A DNA stretch of 17,312 nucleotides from Bryobacterales bacterium. GTDB taxonomy: Bacteria; Acidobacteriota; Terriglobia; Bryobacterales; Bryobacteraceae. The notes under the pieces were generated by a model. That model was not told where the DNA came from, made no database searches, and saw only the letters and a program-made list of their open reading frames with translations. Positions 7,083-13,699 of the stretch are shown piece after piece; position 1 is the first letter of the stretch, and every line of letters begins with the position of its first letter. The stretch covers positions 1-17,312 of the forward strand of contig JAEHDI010000337.1 in NCBI GenBank assembly GCA_016880505.1, given 5' to 3'. The translations under genes were made by a program, and so were the position numbers.

Positions 7083-8117
7083 CTACGCCGCGCCAAGCTC
7101 CTTGTTTGCTTCCGCGATAATCCCGCGCATGAACTTCGCTGCCAGCCGAGCGTTCTTGTCGGCGAACTCCAGACCGACCGTCTTCCCGTCCACGACCGGA
7201 AGCGGGTGACACAGCTCGTAGCCGATGTAGCCCGTGTACCCGATCTCCGCCATGGCCTTCAGGAAGGGCTTGTAATACGGATCCCCCTTGACGCTGCCGT
7301 CCGGCGCCTCTTCAAATTCACCCCCGAAATGGGACAGCATTTGAAGGGGGCCGACGTTGAGGGCTGCTTTCCGGACCGAAGCCTCATCCTTCTGTTTCAG
7401 CAGCGGCGCGTCGAGACACACCTTCAGACCCGGCGAATCGACCTCTTTCACCATCCGCAAAACGTCCGGGTAGTCATCGATCACCGGGCGATGGTTCTGG
7501 AGCGCCAGCGTCACGCCTTGGTCCTTCGCCCACTTTGCGGATTCGACCAGGCCCTGACGGCACCACGCCCAGGTCTGCTCCGGCGAAAACTTCTCGTGGG
7601 TGAACTGCCAGATCGGGTGCGCGATGTCATAGCGCCCGCCGCCTTTCGGAAGGGGCTCCACCGTCACACCCGGCCAGGCCAGAAAGACGCGGAGGGTCTT
7701 CGCTCCGAGGTCCGCCGTCATCTTGATCAGCTCGCGCATGTAAACGAGCTGAGCCTCGCGGTATTCGGGGACCGGGCTGCTGAAGTCGTTATTCCCGGAC
7801 ACCGCATAGATCGGAACACCCTCTCCCTGTGCCCGCTTACGGAACTCGTCACAGCGCTTCTTAGGCATGTCGAGCGGGTTGCCGTGCGGCCGCTTGCCAT
7901 CCAGTTCGATGCCCTGGAAACCAAACTTTTTCGCCCTCTCGATCAGTTGCTCATGTGTGAGCGCGTCGCCCCTGTACCACAAGCCCAGGTAGGTGATTGT
8001 GTAGAGTCCCACCTTCACCTGCACCTTTGCGGGCGCGGCGGCCCGGGCCATGCCGGCCGCCATGCCGGACATCAGTCCCGCGCCGATCGCCGAACGTCGA
8101 GTCATCACGTTGTCCAT
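7083..8117 (-). CDS. Tat-exported sugar phosphate isomerase/epimerase-like TIM-barrel protein
   Basis: This 344-residue protein belongs to the xylose-isomerase-like TIM-barrel (AP-endonuclease-2) superfamily, which includes IolE and D-psicose epimerases. It begins with a twin-arginine-type signal (TRRSAIGAG at 6-14, then an Ala/Met-rich stretch ending ARAAA), implying export in folded form. Superfamily motifs are GIELDGKRPHG (69-79), YAVSGNNDF (104-112), LALQNH (204-209), KVCLDAP (232-238), SHFGGEF (262-268) and GYIGYELCHPLP (296-307). By comparison with metal-dependent epimerases the ligands would be residue 207, Asp236, His263 and Glu301; residue 207, commonly Glu, is Gln here. Exported homologues may act on periplasmic keto-sugars or released sugars, but the reaction is unknown. 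The ATG at 8117 is chosen because GGAGGT lies 7 nt upstream; the next in-frame upstream ATG lacks such a site. It is the first gene of the operon. Confidence 0.88.
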   Translation of the reverse strand: MDNVMTRRSAIGAGLMSGMAAGMARAAAPAKVQVKVGLYTITYLGLWYRGDALTHEQLIERAKKFGFQGIELDGKRPHGNPLDMPKKRCDEFRKRAQGEGVPIYAVSGNNDFSSPVPEYREAQLVYMRELIKMTADLGAKTLRVFLAWPGVTVEPLPKGGGRYDIAHPIWQFTHEKFSPEQTWAWCRQGLVESAKWAKDQGVTLALQNHRPVIDDYPDVLRMVKEVDSPGLKVCLDAPLLKQKDEASVRKAALNVGPLQMLSHFGGEFEEAPDGSVKGDPYYKPFLKAMAEIGYTGYIGYELCHPLPVVDGKTVGLEFADKNARLAAKFMRGIIAEANKELGAA

Positions 8118-8124
8118 CTCGCTT

Positions 8125-8130
8125 ACCTCC
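8125..8130 (-). promoter_or_regulatory. Ribosome binding site of the isomerase-like gene
   Basis: GGAGGT on the minus strand lies 7 nt before ATG 8117 and sets the start at the head of the operon. Confidence 0.85.
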
Positions 8131-8157
8131 AAAGCGGCACACGACCGCCCCGCCGAC

Positions 8158-8163
8158 AATATA
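8158..8163 (-). promoter_or_regulatory. Candidate -10 element of the five-gene operon
   Basis: TATATT on the minus strand matches the sigma70 -10 consensus at five of six bases and would start transcription about 33 nt before the first gene. The -35 region at 17-nt spacing (CACAGT) is poor, so an activator or another sigma factor would be needed. The whole 149-nt gap (8118-8266) offers no better candidate. Confidence 0.25.
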
Positions 8164-8213
8164 CACCCGTCAGGCTTCGGACTGTGCTACTGCCACACGT
8201 ACGGTGTCGAGGT

Positions 8214-8229
8214 CCAATGGTGGCATTGG
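8214..8229. repeat. Perfect 6-bp inverted repeat upstream of the operon
   Basis: CCAATG-GTGG-CATTGG is a perfect hairpin or operator-like inverted repeat in the gap between the adaptor gene stop (8267) and the operon start (8117), about 50 bp upstream of the candidate -10. No T-run follows on either strand, so it is a weak terminator candidate. A repressor or activator site for the glycan operon is equally possible. Confidence 0.3.
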
Positions 8230-8266
8230 GCTTCAGCCTGTGGCGCGGGTTCTTCAGCACCCTCTT

Positions 8267-9493
8267 CTAGTTCCCCTGCTGATTTCCGGCGGCCGACGCC
8301 AAGCGGACCTTCACGCCGGTGTCCAGCCGGGCTACCTGGGATGTCGCCACCATCTCCCCGTCTTCGAGGCCCTCGGTGATCTCGACGTCCTGGCCGTAAC
8401 GGTCACCCAGTTTTACGTCGCGCGCCTCCACGACGCCGCCCGAGACGGCGTACGCCTTGTTCAAGCCGAACACGTAGTTGATGGCGCTCACAGGAATCAG
8501 TCGAATTCGCTCGACCTTGTCGGTCTCCACCCTCACTCGCGCGTACGAACCGGGCTTAAGTTCCGCGTTACGGTTGTCGATCAGCGCTTCAACGACGAAC
8601 GTCCGCTTGCTCTGATCCACGGTCGGAGAAATCCGCCAGATTTTCCCGCGGAATTTCCGGTTCTCAAAGGCTTCGACGATCACCTCCGCCACCTGGCCGA
8701 CCTTGATCCACGGGGCCATGCGCTCCGGGACCTCGGCGCGCAGACGGATGGGGTCAATCTTGACCAGCGTCAGCAGCGGTGTGTTTGGCCGGACGTACTG
8801 GCCGACAGTGACCTGGCGCTCCTTGACGTTGGCGGCAAACGGAGCGCGGACCTGGGTGTCGCGCAGCTTCTTACGCTGAAGATCGAGCACGGCGCGCGTG
8901 CGCTCCACGTCCCGGATCAGGTTTCGGGTCTGATTCAGCATGGCGTCATAGGCAGCCTGAAGCGATTGGGATCGCGCCTGCGCCTCGTCGAGGTCCTGTT
9001 GCGAGCCGATTCCCTGCTCCACGAGGCTGCGCACGCGCCGGAGGCGCTGGTCGGCGTCCGTCAGGTCCGCCTGAGCCCGCCGTACCTCCGGCGTCAGCCG
9101 GATGTCCTTGACCTTGTCGTTCTCGTCCTTGAGCCCCAGCCGTTCGAGGGACTGGCGCAGTTGTGCCTCCATCTGCGCAACCAGGTAGCGCTGCTCCTCG
9201 TCGGAGATCTGCACCATGACCTGGCCTTGCGCCACGCGGTCGCCCAGATCCACGTTGACTTTCTCCACCGGCCCTTCGATCTCCGCGCTGATGATCGCTT
9301 CGTCGAATGGAAACAGCGTCCCCACTGAATCGACTACTCTCCGCACCTCTCGATGCACGACTGGCGATGCCTGCACCTCTACCGGTCCGGTCTGCTTCTT
9401 AGTCTCTGCCGGCTTTGGCCGGCAGCCGGCGAAGGCCACCAGCACAAGAATGACGGTCAAAAACCCGGCAACGTATTCGTATCTATTGCGCAT
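8267..9493 (-). CDS. RND efflux periplasmic adaptor (membrane fusion protein), lipoprotein
   Basis: This 408-residue protein is an HlyD/AcrA-type adaptor linking an inner-membrane RND pump to an outer-membrane channel. It has a lipoprotein signal with lipobox AFAGC (Cys24), two barrel-sandwich halves (about 66-96, VEKVNVDLGDRVAQGQVMVQI, and 211-245, VRAPFAANVKERQVTVGQYV), a long coiled-coil hairpin between them (97-210, rich in Leu, Gln, Arg and Glu), a beta-barrel (about 250-325) and a membrane-proximal domain (about 326-400). The ATG at 9493 is taken as start; an in-frame GTG at 9505 with AGGGG 8 nt upstream is a real alternative adding four residues. The frame stays open further upstream but would overlap the pump gene. 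It faces the pump gene divergently, so the two halves of one complex are not in a single transcript. Confidence 0.92.
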   Translation of the reverse strand: MRNRYEYVAGFLTVILVLVAFAGCRPKPAETKKQTGPVEVQASPVVHREVRRVVDSVGTLFPFDEAIISAEIEGPVEKVNVDLGDRVAQGQVMVQISDEEQRYLVAQMEAQLRQSLERLGLKDENDKVKDIRLTPEVRRAQADLTDADQRLRRVRSLVEQGIGSQQDLDEAQARSQSLQAAYDAMLNQTRNLIRDVERTRAVLDLQRKKLRDTQVRAPFAANVKERQVTVGQYVRPNTPLLTLVKIDPIRLRAEVPERMAPWIKVGQVAEVIVEAFENRKFRGKIWRISPTVDQSKRTFVVEALIDNRNAELKPGSYARVRVETDKVERIRLIPVSAINYVFGLNKAYAVSGGVVEARDVKLGDRYGQDVEITEGLEDGEMVATSQVARLDTGVKVRLASAAGNQQGN

Positions 9494-9587
9494 ATCGTTG
9501 ATCACTCGCGACACCCCTATTCTAGTTATCGCAGGAATCTCTTGCAGCGCTACAATCGGACTGTACCGAAGTCGGAGCAACGGCTTT
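9494..9587. promoter_or_regulatory. Divergent promoter region of the RND adaptor and pump
   Basis: This 94-nt spacer must drive both halves of the efflux system. On the plus strand TACAAT (9551-9556) is a good -10 candidate for the pump, about 30 nt before its ATG, but no clear -35 sits 16-18 nt upstream. On the minus strand TAGAAT (9524-9519) is a -10 candidate for the adaptor. No palindromic operator stands out. Confidence 0.4.
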
Positions 9588-12500
9588 ATGCGCCTTTCTG
9601 AAATTTGCGTCCAGCGCCCTGTGTTTGCGTTCATGCTGATCATGTTTCTGGTCGTCATGGGCGCTTTCAGTTTCATGGGGCTGGGAGTGGATCTGTTCCC
9701 GCGAACCGATCCCGCGACCGTCTACGTGCGAGTCCGCCTGCCGGGCGCCAGCCCCGAGGAAGTGACCTCCCAGATAGTCCTGCCGATCGAGGAAGCCGTT
9801 GCGTCGGTCAGCGGGATAGACGAGATGCGTGCTCACGTCATGGAGGGCACGGCCAACATCATCGTCACGTTCGTGCTCGAAAAGGACATCGGCGAAGCCG
9901 CCGAGGATGTGCGCGAGAAGGTGAGCGGAGCCATGCGCCGGCTTCCGCCCAACGTGCTGCCGCCGGTGGTTCAGAAAGCCGACCCCGACAGCGACCCGAT
10001 CGTCACCCTGGCCGTGAGCGGCGACCGTTCAATTCGGGAGCTTACCGAGATCGCCGACAAACAGGTGCGCCGGGCCCTGGAGACAGTGGACGGGGTCGCC
10101 AGCATCAGCATTGCGGGCGGGCAGAATCGGCAGGTCAACGTGTTTCTGGATCTCGACAAGCTTTCCGGCTATAACCTGACCGCCCAGGATATCGAGCGCG
10201 CCATCAAGGCGGAGAACATCGAGGGTCCTGGCGGACGGATTGTGCGGGGTCCCACGGAGATGGGCGTGCGCACACTGGGACGCCTGGAAGCGGTCGCGGA
10301 GTTCAACGACATCATCATCAAGAACGTCGGCGGAGCGCCCATTCGCCTTCGCGACGTGGGCTATGCCGAAGACGGCATAACCGAGAAGCGCACGTTCGCT
10401 TACTACCAGGACAAGCCCGCCGTCACCCTCGAGGCGCGCAGGCAGACAGGGACCAACACCGTACAGGTCGTCGACGGTATCCTGGCGCGCGTCGAGAGGC
10501 TCGGCCGGGAGTTGCCCTCTGGAGTGAAGCTCGACGTCGTGAAAGAGCAGGCCACCTACATCAAGAGCTCCGTCAAGGCGCTTGAAGAACACCTGGTCAT
10601 CGGAAGTCTGCTGGCATCGCTGATCGTGTGGCTGTTCATCCGCAACTGGCGATCAGTCCTGATCAGCTCCGTAGCCATTCCGACTTCCATCATCACGACG
10701 TTCACGCTGTTGAAGATGATGGACTTCACGCTGAACTCGATGACGCTGCTCGGCCTCACGCTGGCAGTAGGCATTGTCATCGACGACGCCATCATCGTTC
10801 TCGAGAACATCTACCGTTTCATCGAGGAGAAATCGATGCCGCCGATCGAGGCGGCCGTCAAAGCCACTAAGGAGATCGCCCTGGCGGTAATGGCGACGAC
10901 CCTGTCTTTGGTGATCATTTTCGTGCCGGTAGCGTTCATGCAAGGTTACGCCCGGCGTTACTTGAATCAGTTTGGCTGGACGATGGCGATGGCCATCATG
11001 GTCTCAATGCTCGTCGCCTTCACGTTAACGCCGTCGCTAAGTTCGCGGCTCCTGCGGCGGCGGACCGGAAATGGCGGCGCGGCGCGGCACGACGATCACC
11101 ACGGCGTTCTCGGCCGGATCTACGTCAAGGCGCTCGGGTGGTCCCTCGACCACCGCTGGGTCGTCGTCACGGTCAGTGTTTTGACCTTTGCCTCAACGTT
11201 TCTGGTCAGCAGATACATCGGCCGAGACTGGATGCCGCAGGAAGACCAGAACGAGCTGTCGGTGATGCTCGAACTGCCGGAGGGGGCGTCCCTGGAAGCG
11301 ACCGAAAAGGTGGCTTTGGAGATCGCCCAGAAGATCCGCAAGATCCCAGGCGTTGTCACCGTCGTGCCTCAGACGTCCTCCTTCGCGGAACGCGTGACGA
11401 TGGCGTGGATGACTATCCTGCTCAAAGATGTGGGCGAACGCGAAAGCATCGAGCAGATGGGCCAGAACGTGCGGGCTGTGCTCCGCGACTATCCTGATAC
11501 TCGCCCCCGCGTGACCTTCCCGAATGCCCTGGGCGGCCGTGAGACGTTCTCGCCGATCCGGGCGCAACTTCTCGGGCCGGACCTCAACAAAGTGATGCAA
11601 CTTGCCAAACAGGCGAATATCGAACTGACGAAGGCGGACGCCGTGGCCGACGTCAAGGTGAACCTCAACCTTAGTAACCCGGAATTTCAAGTGGACATCG
11701 ACCGTTCACTGGCTTCCGACCTCGGGGTTCGCGTGTCAGACATCGCCGGTGCCGTCCGGTTGCTGATGTCCGGCGAGGATGAGATCTCCACCTTCAAGGA
11801 AGGCTCCGAACAGTATCCGGTCACGATGCGCCTCCTGCCCTCGCAGCGAGACGACCCCAACGCACTGAGCCGTCTTCTTGTGCCCTCTGCAAGACTCGGG
11901 CTCATCCGGCTCGATTCCGTTGCCCACGTGGACCGCGGGCTGGGTCCCAGCCGCATCGACCGGTTCAACCGCCAGTTCGCGGTCGGCATTTACGGCAACG
12001 TAGCGCCGGGCCGTTCCCTGGGCGAAGCGGCCTCCCAAACACAGGAAGCCATCGCACGCGTGGGGATGCCGCCCGGATACGAGATGCGCTTCTCCGGTCA
12101 GGTGAAGATTCTCGAGGAGACCACGGCCAACATGATTCTGGCCATCGGCCTCGCCTCGATCTTCATGTACATGGTGCTCGCCGCCCAGTTCGAAAGCCTG
12201 GTCCATCCGTTCATCATTCTGCTCACCCTGCCTCTGTCGATCCCCTTCGCGCTGATTTCCCTGATCGGCACGGGGCGAAGCCTGAACCTGTTCAGCGCCC
12301 TTGGTGTGCTGCTGCTGCTTGGCATTGTCAAGAAGAACGGCATTCTTCAGATTGACTACATGAATCGCCTCCGGCACCAGGGCCAACCGCTGCGCGAGGC
12401 GATCCTCGAAGCCAACCGCGTGCGGCTCCGTCCAATTCTGATGACGACCTTCTCGATTGTGGCGGGTCTGATCCCCACCGCGATCGGCATCGGCGCCGGC

Positions 12501-12662
12501 GCCTCGCAGCGATCGGCGATCGCCGTCACTATCATCGGAGGGCAGACGCTCTGCCTGTTGCTGACGCTGCTGGTCGTGCCCGTCGGTTACTCGCTGGTCG
12601 AAGACGGGCGGGTCTGGCTGTCGCGGCGTCGCCTAACCGCCGAGCCGGCGCTAGGAGACTAA
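9588..12662 (+). CDS. RND efflux pump, AcrB/HAE1-type inner-membrane transporter
   Basis: This 1024-residue protein has the normal length and layout for proton-driven hydrophobe/amphiphile efflux RND transporters: TM1 (about 12-34, after RLSEICVQRPVF), a large periplasmic loop, TM2-TM6 (from about 336), a second periplasmic loop, and TM8-TM12 near the C-terminus. Proton-relay residues are intact: Asp399-Asp400 in TM4 (GIVIDDAIIVLENIYR), and Lys916 in TM10 (GIVKKNGIL), equivalent to the AcrB relay lysine. The cytoplasmic linker before TM7 has a His/Asp cluster (RHDDHHG, 500-506). The ATG at 9588 gives the canonical family N-terminus; the frame extends upstream but only across the adaptor gene. 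GGAG lies 11 nt before the ATG, a weak ribosome site. It pairs with the divergent adaptor; no outer-membrane partner is in the window. The exported substrate cannot be inferred. Confidence 0.95.
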   Translation: MRLSEICVQRPVFAFMLIMFLVVMGAFSFMGLGVDLFPRTDPATVYVRVRLPGASPEEVTSQIVLPIEEAVASVSGIDEMRAHVMEGTANIIVTFVLEKDIGEAAEDVREKVSGAMRRLPPNVLPPVVQKADPDSDPIVTLAVSGDRSIRELTEIADKQVRRALETVDGVASISIAGGQNRQVNVFLDLDKLSGYNLTAQDIERAIKAENIEGPGGRIVRGPTEMGVRTLGRLEAVAEFNDIIIKNVGGAPIRLRDVGYAEDGITEKRTFAYYQDKPAVTLEARRQTGTNTVQVVDGILARVERLGRELPSGVKLDVVKEQATYIKSSVKALEEHLVIGSLLASLIVWLFIRNWRSVLISSVAIPTSIITTFTLLKMMDFTLNSMTLLGLTLAVGIVIDDAIIVLENIYRFIEEKSMPPIEAAVKATKEIALAVMATTLSLVIIFVPVAFMQGYARRYLNQFGWTMAMAIMVSMLVAFTLTPSLSSRLLRRRTGNGGAARHDDHHGVLGRIYVKALGWSLDHRWVVVTVSVLTFASTFLVSRYIGRDWMPQEDQNELSVMLELPEGASLEATEKVALEIAQKIRKIPGVVTVVPQTSSFAERVTMAWMTILLKDVGERESIEQMGQNVRAVLRDYPDTRPRVTFPNALGGRETFSPIRAQLLGPDLNKVMQLAKQANIELTKADAVADVKVNLNLSNPEFQVDIDRSLASDLGVRVSDIAGAVRLLMSGEDEISTFKEGSEQYPVTMRLLPSQRDDPNALSRLLVPSARLGLIRLDSVAHVDRGLGPSRIDRFNRQFAVGIYGNVAPGRSLGEAASQTQEAIARVGMPPGYEMRFSGQVKILEETTANMILAIGLASIFMYMVLAAQFESLVHPFIILLTLPLSIPFALISLIGTGRSLNLFSALGVLLLLGIVKKNGILQIDYMNRLRHQGQPLREAILEANRVRLRPILMTTFSIVAGLIPTAIGIGAGASQRSAIAVTIIGGQTLCLLLTLLVVPVGYSLVEDGRVWLSRRRLTAEPALGD

Positions 12663-12718
12663 CCACCAACCGCATGCAGCTTCCGAGCCGCGACTAAAAG
12701 GAGCGGCCACCAGCGGAG

Positions 12719-12735
12719 CGCGGGTTCTCCCTGCG
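12719..12735. terminator. Weak hairpin between convergent pump and methyltransferase genes
   Basis: The 74-nt convergent gap (12663-12736) contains CGCGGG-TTCTC-CCTGCG, a six-pair stem with one G-T pair, just beyond the mddA stop. No T-run follows on either strand, so intrinsic termination is doubtful. Nothing else in the gap looks functional. Confidence 0.25.
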
Positions 12736-12736
12736 T

Positions 12737-13513
12737 TCACTGAACCTGCGGTTCTCCCGTCATTTCTTCGAACGCACCCTGTTCTGCTCCCTCCGGTTTG
12801 CCGACCGGCAACAACTTTGGCACCCGGGCATGATACGCGCGGTACGCCGGACCGTGCTCGCGCGCAAGATCCCGCTCTTCGAAGTAAATGCCAACCAGGA
12901 TGTAAGACGTCATCAGCCCGGCAAACAACAGGTGGCCGGTCGTCATGAGGGGCGTCGCCCAGAACGCCACCAGAAAGCTGAGCATCATGGGATGCCGGAC
13001 CTTTTTGTAAAAGGCCCTCACCTTGAACGTGGGCGTCGATCTCGGCCGGTCGAGCATGTACTCGATGACCTGGCGCAGGCCGAACAGTGCGAAGTGATCG
13101 GTAAGGAAACTGGTCGCCGGAACGCCCAGCCACCCGAGCGCCGCGATCGCGTACACGGCGACCATGCCTGGGCCGGTCACGTTCCAGATCTGGCCGCTGA
13201 TGGGTTGCCAGCCCATGACGATCAAGAAAACCATCATTGCTGCAATCACCACATAGGTGCTGCGCTCGAAGTGTGGCGGCACGATCCGCGTCCAGACACG
13301 CTTGAATCCAGCTCTCGCCATGATGCTGTGCTGCAAACCGAACATCGTAATGAGCCCCAGGTCAATGGCCGCCGCCAACAGAGGCGGCAGCGATGCCGGT
13401 CCGCTGATGGAATTCGGGATCGCATTCACGGTAAACGCAATCAGGTACAGGAAAGCGCCCAGGAACATCATGTAAGCCAGGGCGCCATAGGTAACGGAAA
13501 GGGCTTTTTTCAT
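12737..13513 (-). CDS. mddA: Methanethiol S-methyltransferase, MddA-like membrane protein
   Basis: This 258-residue protein has several hydrophobic segments (about 10-30, 45-65, 86-103, 116-133, 177-210) and matches what I know of MddA, a SAM-dependent membrane enzyme that methylates methanethiol to dimethyl sulfide. Characteristic motifs are FGLQHSIMAR (58-67), ERSTYVV (83-89), FALFGLRQV (141-149), VRHPMMLSFLVAFWATPLMT (172-191), ILVGIYFEERDL (205-216) and YRAYHARVPKLLP (224-236). The RHP and EER motifs are shared with the wider isoprenylcysteine methyltransferase/NnrU-like fold, the main alternative. ATG 13513 follows AAGGAGA; an in-frame upstream start would give an uncharged, unrelated extension. 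It is divergent from a cupin-AraC gene that may control it, and convergent with the pump. No methionine gamma-lyase or other sulfur gene is in the window. Confidence 0.85.
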   Translation of the reverse strand: MKKALSVTYGALAYMMFLGAFLYLIAFTVNAIPNSISGPASLPPLLAAAIDLGLITMFGLQHSIMARAGFKRVWTRIVPPHFERSTYVVIAAMMVFLIVMGWQPISGQIWNVTGPGMVAVYAIAALGWLGVPATSFLTDHFALFGLRQVIEYMLDRPRSTPTFKVRAFYKKVRHPMMLSFLVAFWATPLMTTGHLLFAGLMTSYILVGIYFEERDLAREHGPAYRAYHARVPKLLPVGKPEGAEQGAFEEMTGEPQVQ

Positions 13514-13531
13514 CGGTCTCTCCTTCTGATC

Positions 13532-13563
13532 CACAGCCGCCACCCAGTTGCGCGCAGGCTGTG
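13532..13563. repeat. Inverted repeat CACAGCC-N18-GGCTGTG in the mddA/AraC spacer
   Basis: Perfect 7-bp arms at 13532-13538 and 13557-13563 lie between the two divergent genes, the first arm only about 20 bp from the mddA start. The right arm is inside the spacer of the candidate AraC-gene promoter, a plausible regulator-binding position. Confidence 0.35.
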
Positions 13564-13590
13564 TCGTCAAGATAATTGTGTGTAACTGGG
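13543..13590. repeat. Inverted repeat CCCAGTT-N34-AACTGGG in the mddA/AraC spacer
   Basis: Perfect 7-bp arms at 13543-13549 and 13584-13590 bracket the candidate promoter and interleave with the CACAGCC/GGCTGTG repeat. The arms are too far apart for a simple hairpin terminator, which favours a protein-binding or looping site. Confidence 0.35.
13548..13576 (+). promoter_or_regulatory. Candidate sigma70 promoter of the AraC-family gene
   Basis: TTGCGC (13548-13553), a 17-nt spacer and GATAAT (13571-13576) form a fair sigma70 promoter on the plus strand, with the -10 matching at five of six bases. It would give a leader of about 117 nt. On the opposite strand TTGACG (13570-13565) is a good -35 for mddA but has no matching -10 (CTGGGT at 17 nt), as expected of an activator-dependent promoter. 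Confidence 0.4.
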
Positions 13591-13688
13591 CGCGGTTCGA
13601 CCATGCCTGAGCGCCCGGAGTCTTTGCTCTGGAGTCCACTGGGAGTATTTGGGTTTGCCGAGCGTCCAGAGGATTTTGCAGGGATACC

Positions 13689-13692
13689 GGAG
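13689..13692 (+). promoter_or_regulatory. Ribosome binding site deciding a TTG start
   Basis: GGAG lies 7 nt before TTG 13700. It supports this TTG rather than the in-frame TTG at 13649, and yields the N-terminus expected for the regulator family. Confidence 0.6.
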
Positions 13693-13699
13693 TAGCCGT

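Noticed and set aside
7048..7212. Longer N-terminus for the GH3 protein
   Set aside because: It would overlap the isomerase-like gene and bury the signal peptide; AAGGAGG 6 nt before GTG 7047 marks the start.
9216..9587. Longer N-terminus for the RND pump, and the matching extension of the adaptor to 9676
   Set aside because: Each would overlap the other gene; the family-typical N-termini begin at 9588 and 9493.
12696..12703. AAAAGGAG, a ribosome-site-like sequence after the pump gene
   Set aside because: No start codon with an open frame follows at a workable distance; it is most likely chance.
13649..13699. Upstream TTG start for the AraC-family protein
   Set aside because: The extension does not match the family N-terminus and lacks a ribosome site at proper spacing; TTG 13700 has both.
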